NCBI GenBank assembly: GCA_017430145.1
Contig: JAFRNP010000058.1
Location: forward strand, 1-64,000
Reading direction: 5' to 3'
Source: Clostridia bacterium
GTDB taxonomy: Bacteria > Bacillota > Clostridia > Oscillospirales > Acutalibacteraceae
DNA: 64,000 nt
Shown here: in pieces, positions 20,951-29,518 of the stretch
Layout of the letters: each line of letters starts with the position of its first letter
How positions within the stretch are numbered: position 1 is the first letter of the stretch
Notes under the pieces: generated by a model
Told to the model about the DNA's origin: nothing
Seen by the model: the letters and a program-made list of their open reading frames with translations, nothing else
Databases searched by the model: none
Made by a program: the position numbers and the translations under genes

Positions 20951-21940
20951 TCACATATGCGTTCTCGGATCGGATGCGTCGCCGAGGTTCTGGCCGACGA
21001 CGTAAAGCACGATCGTGATGATCGAAGCGATCGCAACAGGCGCCCAGAACTCGAGCTGCATGCCGGGCGTGAACATGGACGGCTGCGCCGTCCCGATAAG
21101 CTTGCCGAGGGAAATATCCGACATGGTCAGGCCGATATAGCTGAGAAAGACCTCATAGGATATGTAGGAAGGGATCTCCGTTGCCGCAATGGTCACGATG
21201 ATCGAAACCATGAAGGGCATGATGTTTTTCATGGCGATACGCAGCGTCGAAGTCCCCAGACACCGGGACGCGAGGTTATACTCCCGGTCCCGGATGATAA
21301 TGACCTGCGTACGGATAAAATACGCAATGGCGAGCCATCCGGTGATCGTCAGCGCAAAAACAAGGGACCAGAAGCTGGCGCTCAGGATCATAACGATAAC
21401 CGAGATCAGAAGGATGTAAGGGACGTTGCCGATAATGTTGTATACCTCCTGCATGACGATATCGAACTTTTTGGAAAAGCCCCATACGGCGCCCAGCACC
21501 GTGCCGATGACCATGTTGATCAGCGCGCAGACAAATGCCAGGGAGAGGGAGATCCGGGAGCCGACCCAGATCGCGTCAAAGGTGGATTCGCCGGCGCCGC
21601 CGGAGCCGAGGATCCAGTGGATCGGGTTGTCCCCTGCGTGGAGCTCCAACGCCTTTTCGGGGGACAGGTGTTTTCCGCCTTCGGTCAGGACGTGCGCAAA
21701 CCGGTCGTAGTTCGTGAACATCGGATAGATAAACGCGAACAGGATGATCAGCGCAAGCAGAGCGAGAATCACGATGTTTATCTTTTTGCGGAAGAACACA
21801 CGGAAGACGGAGTGCCAGTAGCTGTAACGCGGCGCCGTGATCTTTTCCGCCGCAAGCGTGTCGCTGGCAACATGGGAGAACAGCTCCTCTTCGGATAAAC
21901 CGAGGTCGCTGATGTCGATCAGATTTGCTTGTTCGTTCAT
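20951..21940 (-). CDS. Oligopeptide ABC transporter permease (OppC-like)
   Basis: 329 residues. A long cytoplasmic N-terminus leads to helix 1 (about 50-70), an extracytoplasmic segment, then five helices with the BPD_transp_1 signature and the ATPase-contacting EAA-type loop near ASRCLGTSTLRIAMKNIMP. Near-normal length for OppC. Its own ribosome site is poor; the ATG overlaps the stop of a 15-codon leader reading frame as ATGA, so coupling to that leader is plausible. Third gene of the leftward operon. Confidence 0.9.
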   Translation of the reverse strand: MNEQANLIDISDLGLSEEELFSHVASDTLAAEKITAPRYSYWHSVFRVFFRKKINIVILALLALIILFAFIYPMFTNYDRFAHVLTEGGKHLSPEKALELHAGDNPIHWILGSGGAGESTFDAIWVGSRISLSLAFVCALINMVIGTVLGAVWGFSKKFDIVMQEVYNIIGNVPYILLISVIVMILSASFWSLVFALTITGWLAIAYFIRTQVIIIRDREYNLASRCLGTSTLRIAMKNIMPFMVSIIVTIAATEIPSYISYEVFLSYIGLTMSDISLGKLIGTAQPSMFTPGMQLEFWAPVAIASIITIVLYVVGQNLGDASDPRTHM

Positions 21941-21984
21941 AATGATCGCCGTGCGGTATCCTTTGCCGCGGGGAGACCCGACAT
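21937..21984 (-). CDS. Putative 15-residue leader peptide upstream of oppC
   Basis: ATG at 21984 is preceded by GAAAGGAACG and reads MSGLPAAKDTARRSL before TGA, which overlaps the oppC start (ATGA). It lies in the 83-nt oppB-oppC gap. It may only serve to load ribosomes for oppC. Too short for any homology argument. Confidence 0.3.
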   Translation of the reverse strand: MSGLPAAKDTARRSL

Positions 21985-22023
21985 GCGGATATCGTTCCTT
22001 TCTGCTGATTTTTTCATGCTTCG

Positions 22024-23670
22024 TTACCTCGCTTTTCCTGAGGAAAAGGAAATTCTCGGATCCACCGCCGCCATCAGGATATCGCCGAGGATCATGGAAA
22101 TAATGGAAAGCAGCGCGTAGAACAGGGTCAGGCCGACGATCACGCCGTTATCGTTTGCGTTGATCGCGTTGGTCAGCAGGTTGCCGGCGCCGGGCACCAA
22201 ATATACGCGTTCGGTAATGATCGCTCCGATGAGCGCGCCGAGAATGCTGGCGGGAATACCGTGGACGATGGGGATCGCCGCATTTTTGAAAATATGCTTT
22301 GTAAAGATTTCCCCTTCCGACAGGCCGCCGGACCGGGCAAACCGGACGTAATCAGAATTCATCTGGTCGATCATATAACGGCGCAGCCACTTCATCAGCT
22401 CCGCAACGGACGGCAGCGCAAGGGATACGATCGGCAGGATATACATCTTCCATGATTCGGCGTTGACGTTCATGATGCTCGGCAGACCGAGGCTGCGGCC
22501 GATCGCCTGGAACATGAAAATATAGGCGAGACTCGGGACCGCGATAATAAAGATGATATAAAGCGTCCCGATCTTATCGATCAGTTTGTCTTTCTGTCTT
22601 GCCATGAGGATACCGAGCGGTACCGCAAGCAGATATGCCAGAGCAACGGATATGATACCGATCACAAACGAGAACCCGATCTTTGATTTGCTTGCTTTTA
22701 TTGTGCTGACGTTTGAATAGTCGCTGTCAAAGCGGGAGGAGATCGTTTCGCTCAGTTCCCGTGAGCCTTCAATATAGACCGCCGAGTGCAGGTCGTCCGC
22801 ACTCAGCTCCGTCAGACCGGTCGGATAAGTGATCAGGGATTTTACGTATTTGCCCTGTGTAAGCGTCATCGTGTCAAACACGTCCACGCCTTTGTTGACG
22901 GAGAAGGAGGTTCCCATACTGATATTCAGCAGGTGCTGGTGGATAAAGGGGAACCGGTTATCCGTATATAATAAGTATCTGTGCCGCGTTCCGTTCCCGA
23001 TAATGGCGGGAGAAAACGGCGATTTGCCGGTATCGGGATCCGTATACGCCGGATCATGGAGCGTAAAGGTCAGCTTCCGCTCTCCGATATCGGTCTCTTC
23101 GCTGACGTAATGGATATTGTCAACGGTGAAAATGTGGCCGAAATAAGAAAACAGCCGGAAAATCAGCGGCACGTCTTTATAGGTGAACAGCACCTGCTTG
23201 CCGCCGTTATTGAGTTTTTTGGTTCGTTTCGAATAATAGTCCGCGTTGAGTCGTACGACCGTATACCCCTTTGCCGTATAGTGCTCGACAAAGCGGTGGA
23301 TCATTTCACTTGCCGCTGCGGAGTCATCCTCGGAAAACGGGCTGACGACCTGTTTGCCGCCGGCGGTCGTTTTCGGGGCGGTCGGCGCGATCTCTACGGC
23401 AGCCGAGCGCTGCGTTTCCGTGATATCTCCGTTGCGCACGAGCTGCAGGAGGTATTCGTTGTATGTGACGTAGTCGATATACCCATACAGTTCCCATTGC
23501 TCGTATTTATATGTTTCGCGGATATTGCTTGTTTTTTTGCTGAACATCGGATCGCTGCCGAAGATCTTTTCACGGTCGGTCAGCGAGTAGACGAGCATCA
23601 TCACCACGCCGACAACGATTATGACGGAGATCAGTCCGTGCAGCAGACGTCTGAGCAAATACTTTGTCAT
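22024..23670 (-). CDS. Oligopeptide ABC transporter permease (OppB-like) with large extracytoplasmic insertion
   Basis: 548 residues against about 305-330 for OppB. Helix 1 (about 9-28) is followed by about 290 mostly polar residues before the remaining helices begin near residue 330 (GFSFVIGIISVALAYLL). Normal OppB has only about 70-80 residues there. The later part has the usual ARSGGLSEGEIFTKHIFKNA coupling loop and a VPGAGNLLTNAI segment. The insertion should lie outside the membrane, next to the docking face for the binding protein. Frame is intact. Confidence 0.9.
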   Translation of the reverse strand: MTKYLLRRLLHGLISVIIVVGVVMMLVYSLTDREKIFGSDPMFSKKTSNIRETYKYEQWELYGYIDYVTYNEYLLQLVRNGDITETQRSAAVEIAPTAPKTTAGGKQVVSPFSEDDSAAASEMIHRFVEHYTAKGYTVVRLNADYYSKRTKKLNNGGKQVLFTYKDVPLIFRLFSYFGHIFTVDNIHYVSEETDIGERKLTFTLHDPAYTDPDTGKSPFSPAIIGNGTRHRYLLYTDNRFPFIHQHLLNISMGTSFSVNKGVDVFDTMTLTQGKYVKSLITYPTGLTELSADDLHSAVYIEGSRELSETISSRFDSDYSNVSTIKASKSKIGFSFVIGIISVALAYLLAVPLGILMARQKDKLIDKIGTLYIIFIIAVPSLAYIFMFQAIGRSLGLPSIMNVNAESWKMYILPIVSLALPSVAELMKWLRRYMIDQMNSDYVRFARSGGLSEGEIFTKHIFKNAAIPIVHGIPASILGALIGAIITERVYLVPGAGNLLTNAINANDNGVIVGLTLFYALLSIISMILGDILMAAVDPRISFSSGKAR

Positions 23671-23711
23671 GTCAGTTCCTCCCGGAGGGCAAAAATCGCT
23701 CTGTGAACAAT

Positions 23712-23738
23712 AAGAGGATGAAGATCATTCATCCTCTT
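23712..23738 (-). other. Hairpin between oppA and oppB
   Basis: Perfect 11-bp stem AAGAGGATGAA/TTCATCCTCTT with a 5-nt loop and no U-run. Such a structure could protect the upstream oppA message from 3' decay and give more binding protein than permease (inference). Confidence 0.6.
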
Positions 23739-23797
23739 ACCGTTCATATGGCAGGGCCGTTCAGCGGCGTTTTACCGCTTAACGGCATTACTTCCGA

Positions 23798-26032
23798 TCA
23801 ATACAGACCGATATTCTTTGCCATGCCGCCGGGCTGACCGAGCATCGTGTCAAGGTAGGTCTGCGGATCGCCGAAGTCGGGACCCCAGCCGCATACGTCG
23901 ACAAGGTTGTAGTTCATGGTGTCGCCGGTCTCGGGATAATAACCCGCATTGTACCAGTTCATCGCGTCGGAGCCGCCGGTCTTTACAAGCACGATCTCGA
24001 CCTGGCCTTCAAGGGAGGCTTCGATGGACTGCTTCAGGGCGTTTTCACGCTGGGTGTAGGTTTCGTTGATGTCGTAATAGGGAAGCTCAAGCTTGATGGG
24101 ATTTTCGGCGGAGATCTCCACGCCTTCTTCCTTCAGCTCTTCAACCGCCTTCGCAAGCATCTCCTTTGCATATTCGGGGTTGTACCAGCCGTCAAAGCCC
24201 GCAGAGGAACCGTTGCCGCTTTCCGCTTCGGGATCCCAGACCTTGATCTTGACGCCGTCGGCGTCAATCTGATCCTGCATGATCTGGCCGTAGTAGGTGC
24301 CTGCAGCGTAGGTCTTGTCCGCATCGTTGATCTTCACGGTCACTTCTTCCGCCAGGGAAACAAAGTTGCCGGGGGTGTAGGAGTTCACAAGGCTTGTGAG
24401 TTTCAGATCATCGCCGTTGACGGTCGCGTTATAGGCGCCGCGGTCAAGCGCGGTGGTGATCGCAAGACGGAAGTTGTGGTTCTGCATGGCAATATTCGCG
24501 CGAAGCTTTTCCACGTCGCTGAACGTGGTGGGCGCGACGGAAGCGTCGTCAAAGTTGCCGTACTGCGCGCGGTAAAGGTTCAGGAACATCGGGAACGAGG
24601 TCGCGTCCGTGGCGGTCACATAGGCGTACTCGTCGAACAGACCGTCGGTCTTGCACTTCTCAAGCGCCTGGGTGTTCAGGTTTGCCGCAGAGAACTTGCC
24701 CTCTTTGAAGAAGTCATAGGAGGCGGTGGGGTTTTTGCCGTCGATATAGGTCCAGACGATCTTCGTGATGTTCATGCCGTCTTTGTCGTAGAACTCGGGG
24801 TTCGCCTCGAACACGATGGAGTTTTCGGGTGTGTTGGAGGTGACAAGATAGGCGCCGCAGTATCCGATATCATCGGGAGTCTTGCCGTAGGTGTAGGCGT
24901 CGGTATCTTTGATCTCCGCAAATTCGTCCACGCCGAACTTGCCGCCTTTTGCCTGGAACTGCACTTCGCACAGAGGCGCGAAAATGTTGTAGCCGAACAT
25001 GGTCAGGAAGTAGGTGCAGGGCTCTTCGAGGGTGTATTCAAGGGTGTAATCGTCAACCGCTTTCACGCCGACTTCTTCAAAATCGGTGATCGTGCCGTCC
25101 ATGTATTCGGCGGCGTTTTTGATGATGCCGCTGACCAGATACTCCAGGCCGCCCTGCGCGTCCAGCATGTGGCGCATACCGGCGACGAAGGATTTCGCGG
25201 TCACGGGCTCAAGCACCTTGCCCTGAGAATCCACCCAGTTCACGCCCTGGCGGATCTTGAATGTGTAGGTCAGGCCGTCTTCGGAAACGGTGGGGAGCGC
25301 TTCGGCAAGCGCCGGGACCTGCTCGTTTTCGATGTTGTATTCAAGAAGGCCTGCATAGGTGTTCACGATCGCCTCGGAATCGGCCTGACGGTAGGTGTTG
25401 AACGCGTCCCAGGTCTGCGGGTCGGAGGTATAACCGCGCTCGTAGACGTCGGTAAAGCTGTATCCCTTGTCGGTCAGATACTCCTTCACCTTCGCTGCGT
25501 AGGTGCCGGTGCCCTTCGTCTCGCCCCAGAGCGCCTTGAGCTCGTCTCTTTCGGCGGTCTTGATAGCGCTGTCGCCGTCGACGATCACAAGGTTATTGAA
25601 TCTGTATTCGTCGGTGCCCCAAAGGCAGGGAGTAACGGTATAGGGCGCGATCTTGGAAATGGCGTACATGCCGCCGTTCGCGGTGGACGGGAGCATAACA
25701 CCGGATTCCAGCAGCTTTGCCTCGGCGATCGCCATCAGGGCAAATCTCTCGGATACGGATTCGGCCTCAAACGCTTTCGCATAGGCTTCGTCGAATTCGC
25801 CGAGAACCTTTTCATACAAATCGTCGGATATTTCCGCGTGGGTCTTGTCAGCGTAGGGATCCTTCAGGCCGTCGGCTTCCTTCGGGTTGCCGTTGACCGC
25901 TTCCGCGTTGACGTCTTCGCTGCCGGGTTCGGCAGTGGTGTCGTTGCCCTGATCTTTGCCGCAGGCTGCAAACGCAAGTACCATGGTGAGCGCAAGCAGC
26001 AGAGCAATAATCTTTGTGAGCTTTTTGTTCAT
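23798..26032 (-). CDS. Peptide-binding lipoprotein (OppA-like, SBP_bac_5), apparently circularly permuted
   Basis: 744 residues from ATG 26032, 8 nt after AGGAGG. Signal peptide with lipobox LAFAAC. Residues about 68-165 (SERFALMAIAEAKLLESGVM, AISKIAPYT, GTDEYRFNNLVI) look like the usual C-terminal end of OppA proteins. The usual mature N-terminus (PQTWDAFNTYRQADSEAI, VPALAEALP, SEDGLTYTFKIRQGVNW) begins only near residue 200. The protein stops at GWGPDFGDPQTYLDTML...NIGLY, where ordinary OppA still has about 100 residues. It should capture peptides outside the membrane for the OppBCDF genes that follow. Confidence 0.9.
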   Translation of the reverse strand: MNKKLTKIIALLLALTMVLAFAACGKDQGNDTTAEPGSEDVNAEAVNGNPKEADGLKDPYADKTHAEISDDLYEKVLGEFDEAYAKAFEAESVSERFALMAIAEAKLLESGVMLPSTANGGMYAISKIAPYTVTPCLWGTDEYRFNNLVIVDGDSAIKTAERDELKALWGETKGTGTYAAKVKEYLTDKGYSFTDVYERGYTSDPQTWDAFNTYRQADSEAIVNTYAGLLEYNIENEQVPALAEALPTVSEDGLTYTFKIRQGVNWVDSQGKVLEPVTAKSFVAGMRHMLDAQGGLEYLVSGIIKNAAEYMDGTITDFEEVGVKAVDDYTLEYTLEEPCTYFLTMFGYNIFAPLCEVQFQAKGGKFGVDEFAEIKDTDAYTYGKTPDDIGYCGAYLVTSNTPENSIVFEANPEFYDKDGMNITKIVWTYIDGKNPTASYDFFKEGKFSAANLNTQALEKCKTDGLFDEYAYVTATDATSFPMFLNLYRAQYGNFDDASVAPTTFSDVEKLRANIAMQNHNFRLAITTALDRGAYNATVNGDDLKLTSLVNSYTPGNFVSLAEEVTVKINDADKTYAAGTYYGQIMQDQIDADGVKIKVWDPEAESGNGSSAGFDGWYNPEYAKEMLAKAVEELKEEGVEISAENPIKLELPYYDINETYTQRENALKQSIEASLEGQVEIVLVKTGGSDAMNWYNAGYYPETGDTMNYNLVDVCGWGPDFGDPQTYLDTMLGQPGGMAKNIGLY

Positions 26033-26117
26033 CTGTTTTTTCCTCCTAAAAAAAGTATTGTCGCTGCATGGAAAGCAGCGTGTGTTTTTACGGGCGTACC
26101 CGCTGTAAAACAAATAA

Positions 26118-26146
26118 ATTTTATTCTCAAAAAAATAAATTGTCAA
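26118..26146 (-). promoter_or_regulatory. Promoter of leftward opp operon
   Basis: Minus strand TTGACA (26146-26141), 17-nt spacer, TAAAAT (26123-26118). In the 26033-26413 gap I see only this, the opposing promoter and A+T-rich sequence. Confidence 0.85.
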
Positions 26147-26328
26147 GAACTTATGATAAAATTGTCATTCTTTTTCCGATTTTATATATTTTAGTCCGTT
26201 TTTGTATAGTGCCGGGACGTGTTTTTGCGGACTGAAAGCGCCCGGTTTTGTGCAATTCGCTAAAAATGACAAATGGTTACAAAATCCCCTTTTCGCACAT
26301 TATACAGCTTTTATTCGGGGTTTGTCTC

Positions 26329-26358
26329 TTGACAAGCCCCCCATTTTATGCGTATAAT
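26329..26358 (+). promoter_or_regulatory. Promoter of rightward opp operon
   Basis: TTGACA (26329-26334), 18-nt spacer, TATAAT (26353-26358). Confidence 0.82.
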
Positions 26359-26413
26359 ATTTTTATCAAATGTATGCAGGCGTGGCGCCTGCGCAGAGAT
26401 GGGAGAGACCATA

Positions 26414-27325
26414 GTGGCAAAATATATCCTGAAACGCGTATTGCTTTCCGTTGTTACGGTTCTGATCATATGCGCGATCACGTTTTTTGCGATGCACGCC
26501 GTGCCCGGCGGGCCCTTCAACCGCGAAAAAGCGCTCAGTGAGGCGACGATCGAAGCGCTGAACGCCCGGTACGGGCTTGATAAACCGGTGTTTGAGCAGT
26601 TCCTGCAGTACCTGAAGGGATTGCTGCATTTCGATTTCGGCGTGTCTCTGAAAAACGGCCGTGCGATCAAAGATATCATAAGCGAGTCCTTCCCGATCTC
26701 GGCGAGGCTCGGCGTATCCGCCATGGCGGTGGCGCTGGTGTGCGGAACGGTGTTCGGCAGTACGGCCGCTTTGATGCGCAACCGTCTTCCCGACCGGCTG
26801 ATCGTGTTTTTCTCCACGCTGTTTACGGCGGTGCCGAGTTTCGTTCTGGCAACGCTGCTGCTGCTGGTATTCTGTATCAAGCTCGGCTGGATGCCGGTGT
26901 GGAGCCCGCAGACCCCGACGTATATCTTACCTGTCTTATCCCTTTCCGCTTATCCCATGGCGTACATCACGCGTCTTTCCAAAACCAGCATGCTGGACGC
27001 TTTGGGACAGGATTACATCCGTACCGCACGCGCGAAGGGCGTTTCCCGTTTCAAAATGATCTTCAAACACGCCCTGCGCAACTCCCTGATCCCGGTCATC
27101 ACCTATACCGGCCCGCAGGTCGCTTACATCATCACCGGTTCCATGGTTATCGAGACCATCTTTACGGTGGGCGGCCTCGGCAGTAAATTCGTGAGCGCCA
27201 TCGGCAACCGCGACTATACGCTGATCATGGCGACGACGATCTTTCTCGCGACGCTCATGGTCATTGCGACCCTGCTGTGCGATCTGCTGTACAAGGTCGT
27301 AGATCCGCGGATCCAGTACGATTAA
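26414..27325 (+). CDS. oppB: Oligopeptide ABC transporter permease (OppB-like)
   Basis: 303 residues from GTG 26414, chosen because GGGAGAG lies 7 nt upstream and the product then begins MAKYILKRVL, as OppB proteins do. Six predicted helices. HAVPGGPFN follows helix 1, and the coupling loop reads ARAKGVSRFKMIFKHALRNS. Normal length, without the insertion seen in the neighbouring operon. First gene of the rightward oppBCDFA operon. Confidence 0.93.
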   Translation: MAKYILKRVLLSVVTVLIICAITFFAMHAVPGGPFNREKALSEATIEALNARYGLDKPVFEQFLQYLKGLLHFDFGVSLKNGRAIKDIISESFPISARLGVSAMAVALVCGTVFGSTAALMRNRLPDRLIVFFSTLFTAVPSFVLATLLLLVFCIKLGWMPVWSPQTPTYILPVLSLSAYPMAYITRLSKTSMLDALGQDYIRTARAKGVSRFKMIFKHALRNSLIPVITYTGPQVAYIITGSMVIETIFTVGGLGSKFVSAIGNRDYTLIMATTIFLATLMVIATLLCDLLYKVVDPRIQYD

Positions 27326-27339
27326 GGAGGAAAACGGCA

Positions 27340-28425
27340 ATGGAACACAACAACGGCCTTCCGAAAAAGAATCCGCTGAGTTTGCAGCTGGATCTCAAAA
27401 AGTTTTCCGCCGCGCAGTTTGAAAAGGCAACGGATGAAGAAAAGCGTCAGCAGGACGTGATGAGCGAGAGCACCACCTTTTTCAAGGACGGTATGCGCAA
27501 GCTTTCCAAAAACCCGCTGGCCATGGGCAGCATCGTCGTGCTGCTGCTGATTTTGGTGGGTATCCTTATCCTTCCTTCGATCGTGCCTTACCAGTACGAC
27601 GAGATCCTTTCCGTCAACGGCAAGCGCGATAAGAGCGCCAAAAACCTTGCGCCATTTACCTACAGTGAGATGGAGCAGAAGTATATCGAAGAAGGCGGCT
27701 CCCGTTTTCCGCATATCTTCGGTACCGACGAACAGTGCCGCGACTACTTCGTCCGCGTGATCTACGGTACCCGCATTTCGCTTGCGATCGGTTTCTTCGC
27801 AAGCCTGATCGTGCTGATCATCGGCCTGATCTACGGCAGTATATCGGGGTATATCGGCGGGCGGACGGACCTGATCATGATGCGTATCGTCGATATCATC
27901 TATTCGCTGCCCGATATGCTCGTGATCATTCTGCTCTCCGTCGTGCTGAACGAAACGCTGAAATTCCCCAGCGGCAGCTTCCTATCAAAGCTCGGCACGA
28001 ACATGATCAGCCTTTTCGTTGTGTTCGGCATGCTGTACTGGGTCGGACTTGCGCGTCTGATCCGCGGGCAGATCCTTTCCATTAAAGAAAACGAGTACGT
28101 CCTTGCGGCGCGCACCATCGGCGCAAAGCCCACGCGCATCATCCGCAAGCACATTTTGCCCAACTGCCTCTCTGTTATCATTATTTCCACCGCGCTGCAG
28201 ATCCCGTCCGCGATCTTTACCGAAAGCTTTCTGAGTTTCGTGGGTATCGGCGTCAAGGCGCCCATGCCGTCTCTGGGATCGCTGGCGAACGCCGCGCGTT
28301 CCGGACTGCAGAGCTATCCGTATAAACTGATATTCCCGGCGCTGATGATCTGTCTGATCGTGCTGAGCTTCAACCTGCTCGGCGACGGACTCAGAGACGC
28401 CTTTGACCCGAAGCTGAAGAGGTGA
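27340..28425 (+). CDS. oppC: Oligopeptide ABC transporter permease (OppC-like)
   Basis: 361 residues from ATG 27340, 8 nt after AAGGAGG. A charged cytoplasmic N-terminus (1-60) includes KLSKNPLAMGS, then helix 1 (about 66-86) and an extracytoplasmic stretch. HIFGTDEQCRDYFVRVIYG corresponds to the usual HxxGTDxxGRD motif. The later helices carry the AARTIGAKPTRIIRKHILPN coupling loop and PSLGSLANAARSGL. Pairs with OppB as the membrane channel. Confidence 0.93.
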   Translation: MEHNNGLPKKNPLSLQLDLKKFSAAQFEKATDEEKRQQDVMSESTTFFKDGMRKLSKNPLAMGSIVVLLLILVGILILPSIVPYQYDEILSVNGKRDKSAKNLAPFTYSEMEQKYIEEGGSRFPHIFGTDEQCRDYFVRVIYGTRISLAIGFFASLIVLIIGLIYGSISGYIGGRTDLIMMRIVDIIYSLPDMLVIILLSVVLNETLKFPSGSFLSKLGTNMISLFVVFGMLYWVGLARLIRGQILSIKENEYVLAARTIGAKPTRIIRKHILPNCLSVIIISTALQIPSAIFTESFLSFVGIGVKAPMPSLGSLANAARSGLQSYPYKLIFPALMICLIVLSFNLLGDGLRDAFDPKLKR

Positions 28426-28445
28426 GTAGTGTGAAAAATCAGAAG

Positions 28446-28510
28446 AAAGGAACGATTCGGGCATAAAGTGTGATATTTCATCCCACTTTGTGCGAATTCT
28501 GAATCGCATG
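28446..28510 (+). promoter_or_regulatory. Shine-Dalgarno and start codon of oppD joined across a hairpin
   Basis: AAAGGA (28446-28451) is the only ribosome site in the oppC-oppD gap but is 56 nt from the ATG (28508). Between them lies a hairpin: CGATTC/GAATCG (28453-28458/28501-28506) and GCATAAAGTG/CACTTTGTGC (28461-28470/28484-28493, one G-U). Folded, it would leave only 2 nt plus the helix between site and start. Phage T4 gene 38 is the known precedent for such bridging. Confidence 0.5.
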
Positions 28511-29518
28511 GCGATTAATATGCATGAGTATCTTTTGGACGTACAGGACCTGCACACCTCTTTCTTTACCGATTCGGGCGAGGTGCAGGCGGTCAACGGC
28601 GTCAGCTTCCATCTGGACCCCGGCGAGATCCTCGGCATCGTGGGCGAGTCGGGCTCCGGTAAATCGGTGACGGCGTATTCCATTATGCGCATCCTTGCGG
28701 ATACGGGGCGGATCGTCGGCGGCAAGATCCTTTATAAAGGCGACGACCTTGCTTCATATTCCGAAAAGCAGATGCAGCGCTTCCGCGGCAAATGCTGTTC
28801 CATCATTTTCCAGGACCCCATGACCAGCCTCAACCCGGTGTTTACCATCGGCAGCCAGATGCGGGAGGCGGTGGTCCTGCACACGGAAAAACGGGGCGAG
28901 GAAGCCACCGCGCGTGTGATCGAGCTGTTGGAGCTTGTGGGGATCAACGAGCCGAAAAAGCGGATCAAGCAGTATCCGTTTGAGCTTTCCGGCGGTATGC
29001 GGCAGCGCGTGATGATCGCTATGGCGCTGGCCTGCGAGCCCGATATCCTGATCGCCGACGAGCCGACGACCGCGCTGGACGTGACGATCCAGGCGCAGAT
29101 CCTGGAGCTGATCCAGGAACTGCAGAAAAAGCTCGGTATGGCGGTGATCCTGGTCACCCACGACCTGGGCGTGATCGCAAACATGTGCGACAACGTGGTC
29201 GTGATGTACGGCGGGCGGATCTGTGAACGCGGGACCGCGCGGGAGATCTTTTACCATCCCCGCCACGAGTATACGAAGGGTCTTCTGCGTTCCATCCCGA
29301 ACGTCAACAACATGAAGACAAAGCTTGTCCCGATCAGCGGTACCCCGATCAATATGCTCTGCATGCCCAAGGGCTGCGCGTTCTGTACCCGCTGCGACGC
29401 GGCTATGAAGATCTGCCTCACCGAGGTCCCGGAGGAACTGGAGATCAATGAGGAACACCGCGCCGCGTGCTGGATGAATGTGAAAGAAGCGTTTGAGGAA
29501 GGGGGAGACAGCGAATGA
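28508..29518 (+). CDS. oppD: Oligopeptide ABC transporter ATPase (OppD-like)
   Basis: 336 residues. The start is uncertain: ATG 28508, ATG 28520 and GTG 28490 are all in frame and none has an adjacent ribosome site; 28508 fits the hairpin-bridged site. Walker [10 protein letters not shown]-loop [10 protein letters not shown], signature LSGGMRQRVMIA, Walker [13 protein letters not shown] and switch His LVTHDLG are intact. The C-terminus has the usual Opp Cys cluster in MPKGCAFCTRCDAAMKIC. It hydrolyses ATP with OppF to drive peptide import. Confidence 0.92.
   Translation: MAINMHEYLLDVQDLHTSFFTDSGEVQAVNGVSFHLDPGEILGIVGESGSGKSVTAYSIMRILADTGRIVGGKILYKGDDLASYSEKQMQRFRGKCCSIIFQDPMTSLNPVFTIGSQMREAVVLHTEKRGEEATARVIELLELVGINEPKKRIKQYPFELSGGMRQRVMIAMALACEPDILIADEPTTALDVTIQAQILELIQELQKKLGMAVILVTHDLGVIANMCDNVVVMYGGRICERGTAREIFYHPRHEYTKGLLRSIPNVNNMKTKLVPISGTPINMLCMPKGCAFCTRCDAAMKICLTEVPEELEINEEHRAACWMNVKEAFEEGGDSE

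Noticed and set aside
24476..26194. 572-codon open frame opposite the first OppA gene
   Set aside because: Antisense shadow of a gene with signal peptide, lipobox and conserved motifs; no ribosome site of its own.
28431..28466. 11-codon GTG frame just after oppC as a leader gene
   Set aside because: No clear ribosome site before it, and it contains the site assigned to oppD; too short to support.
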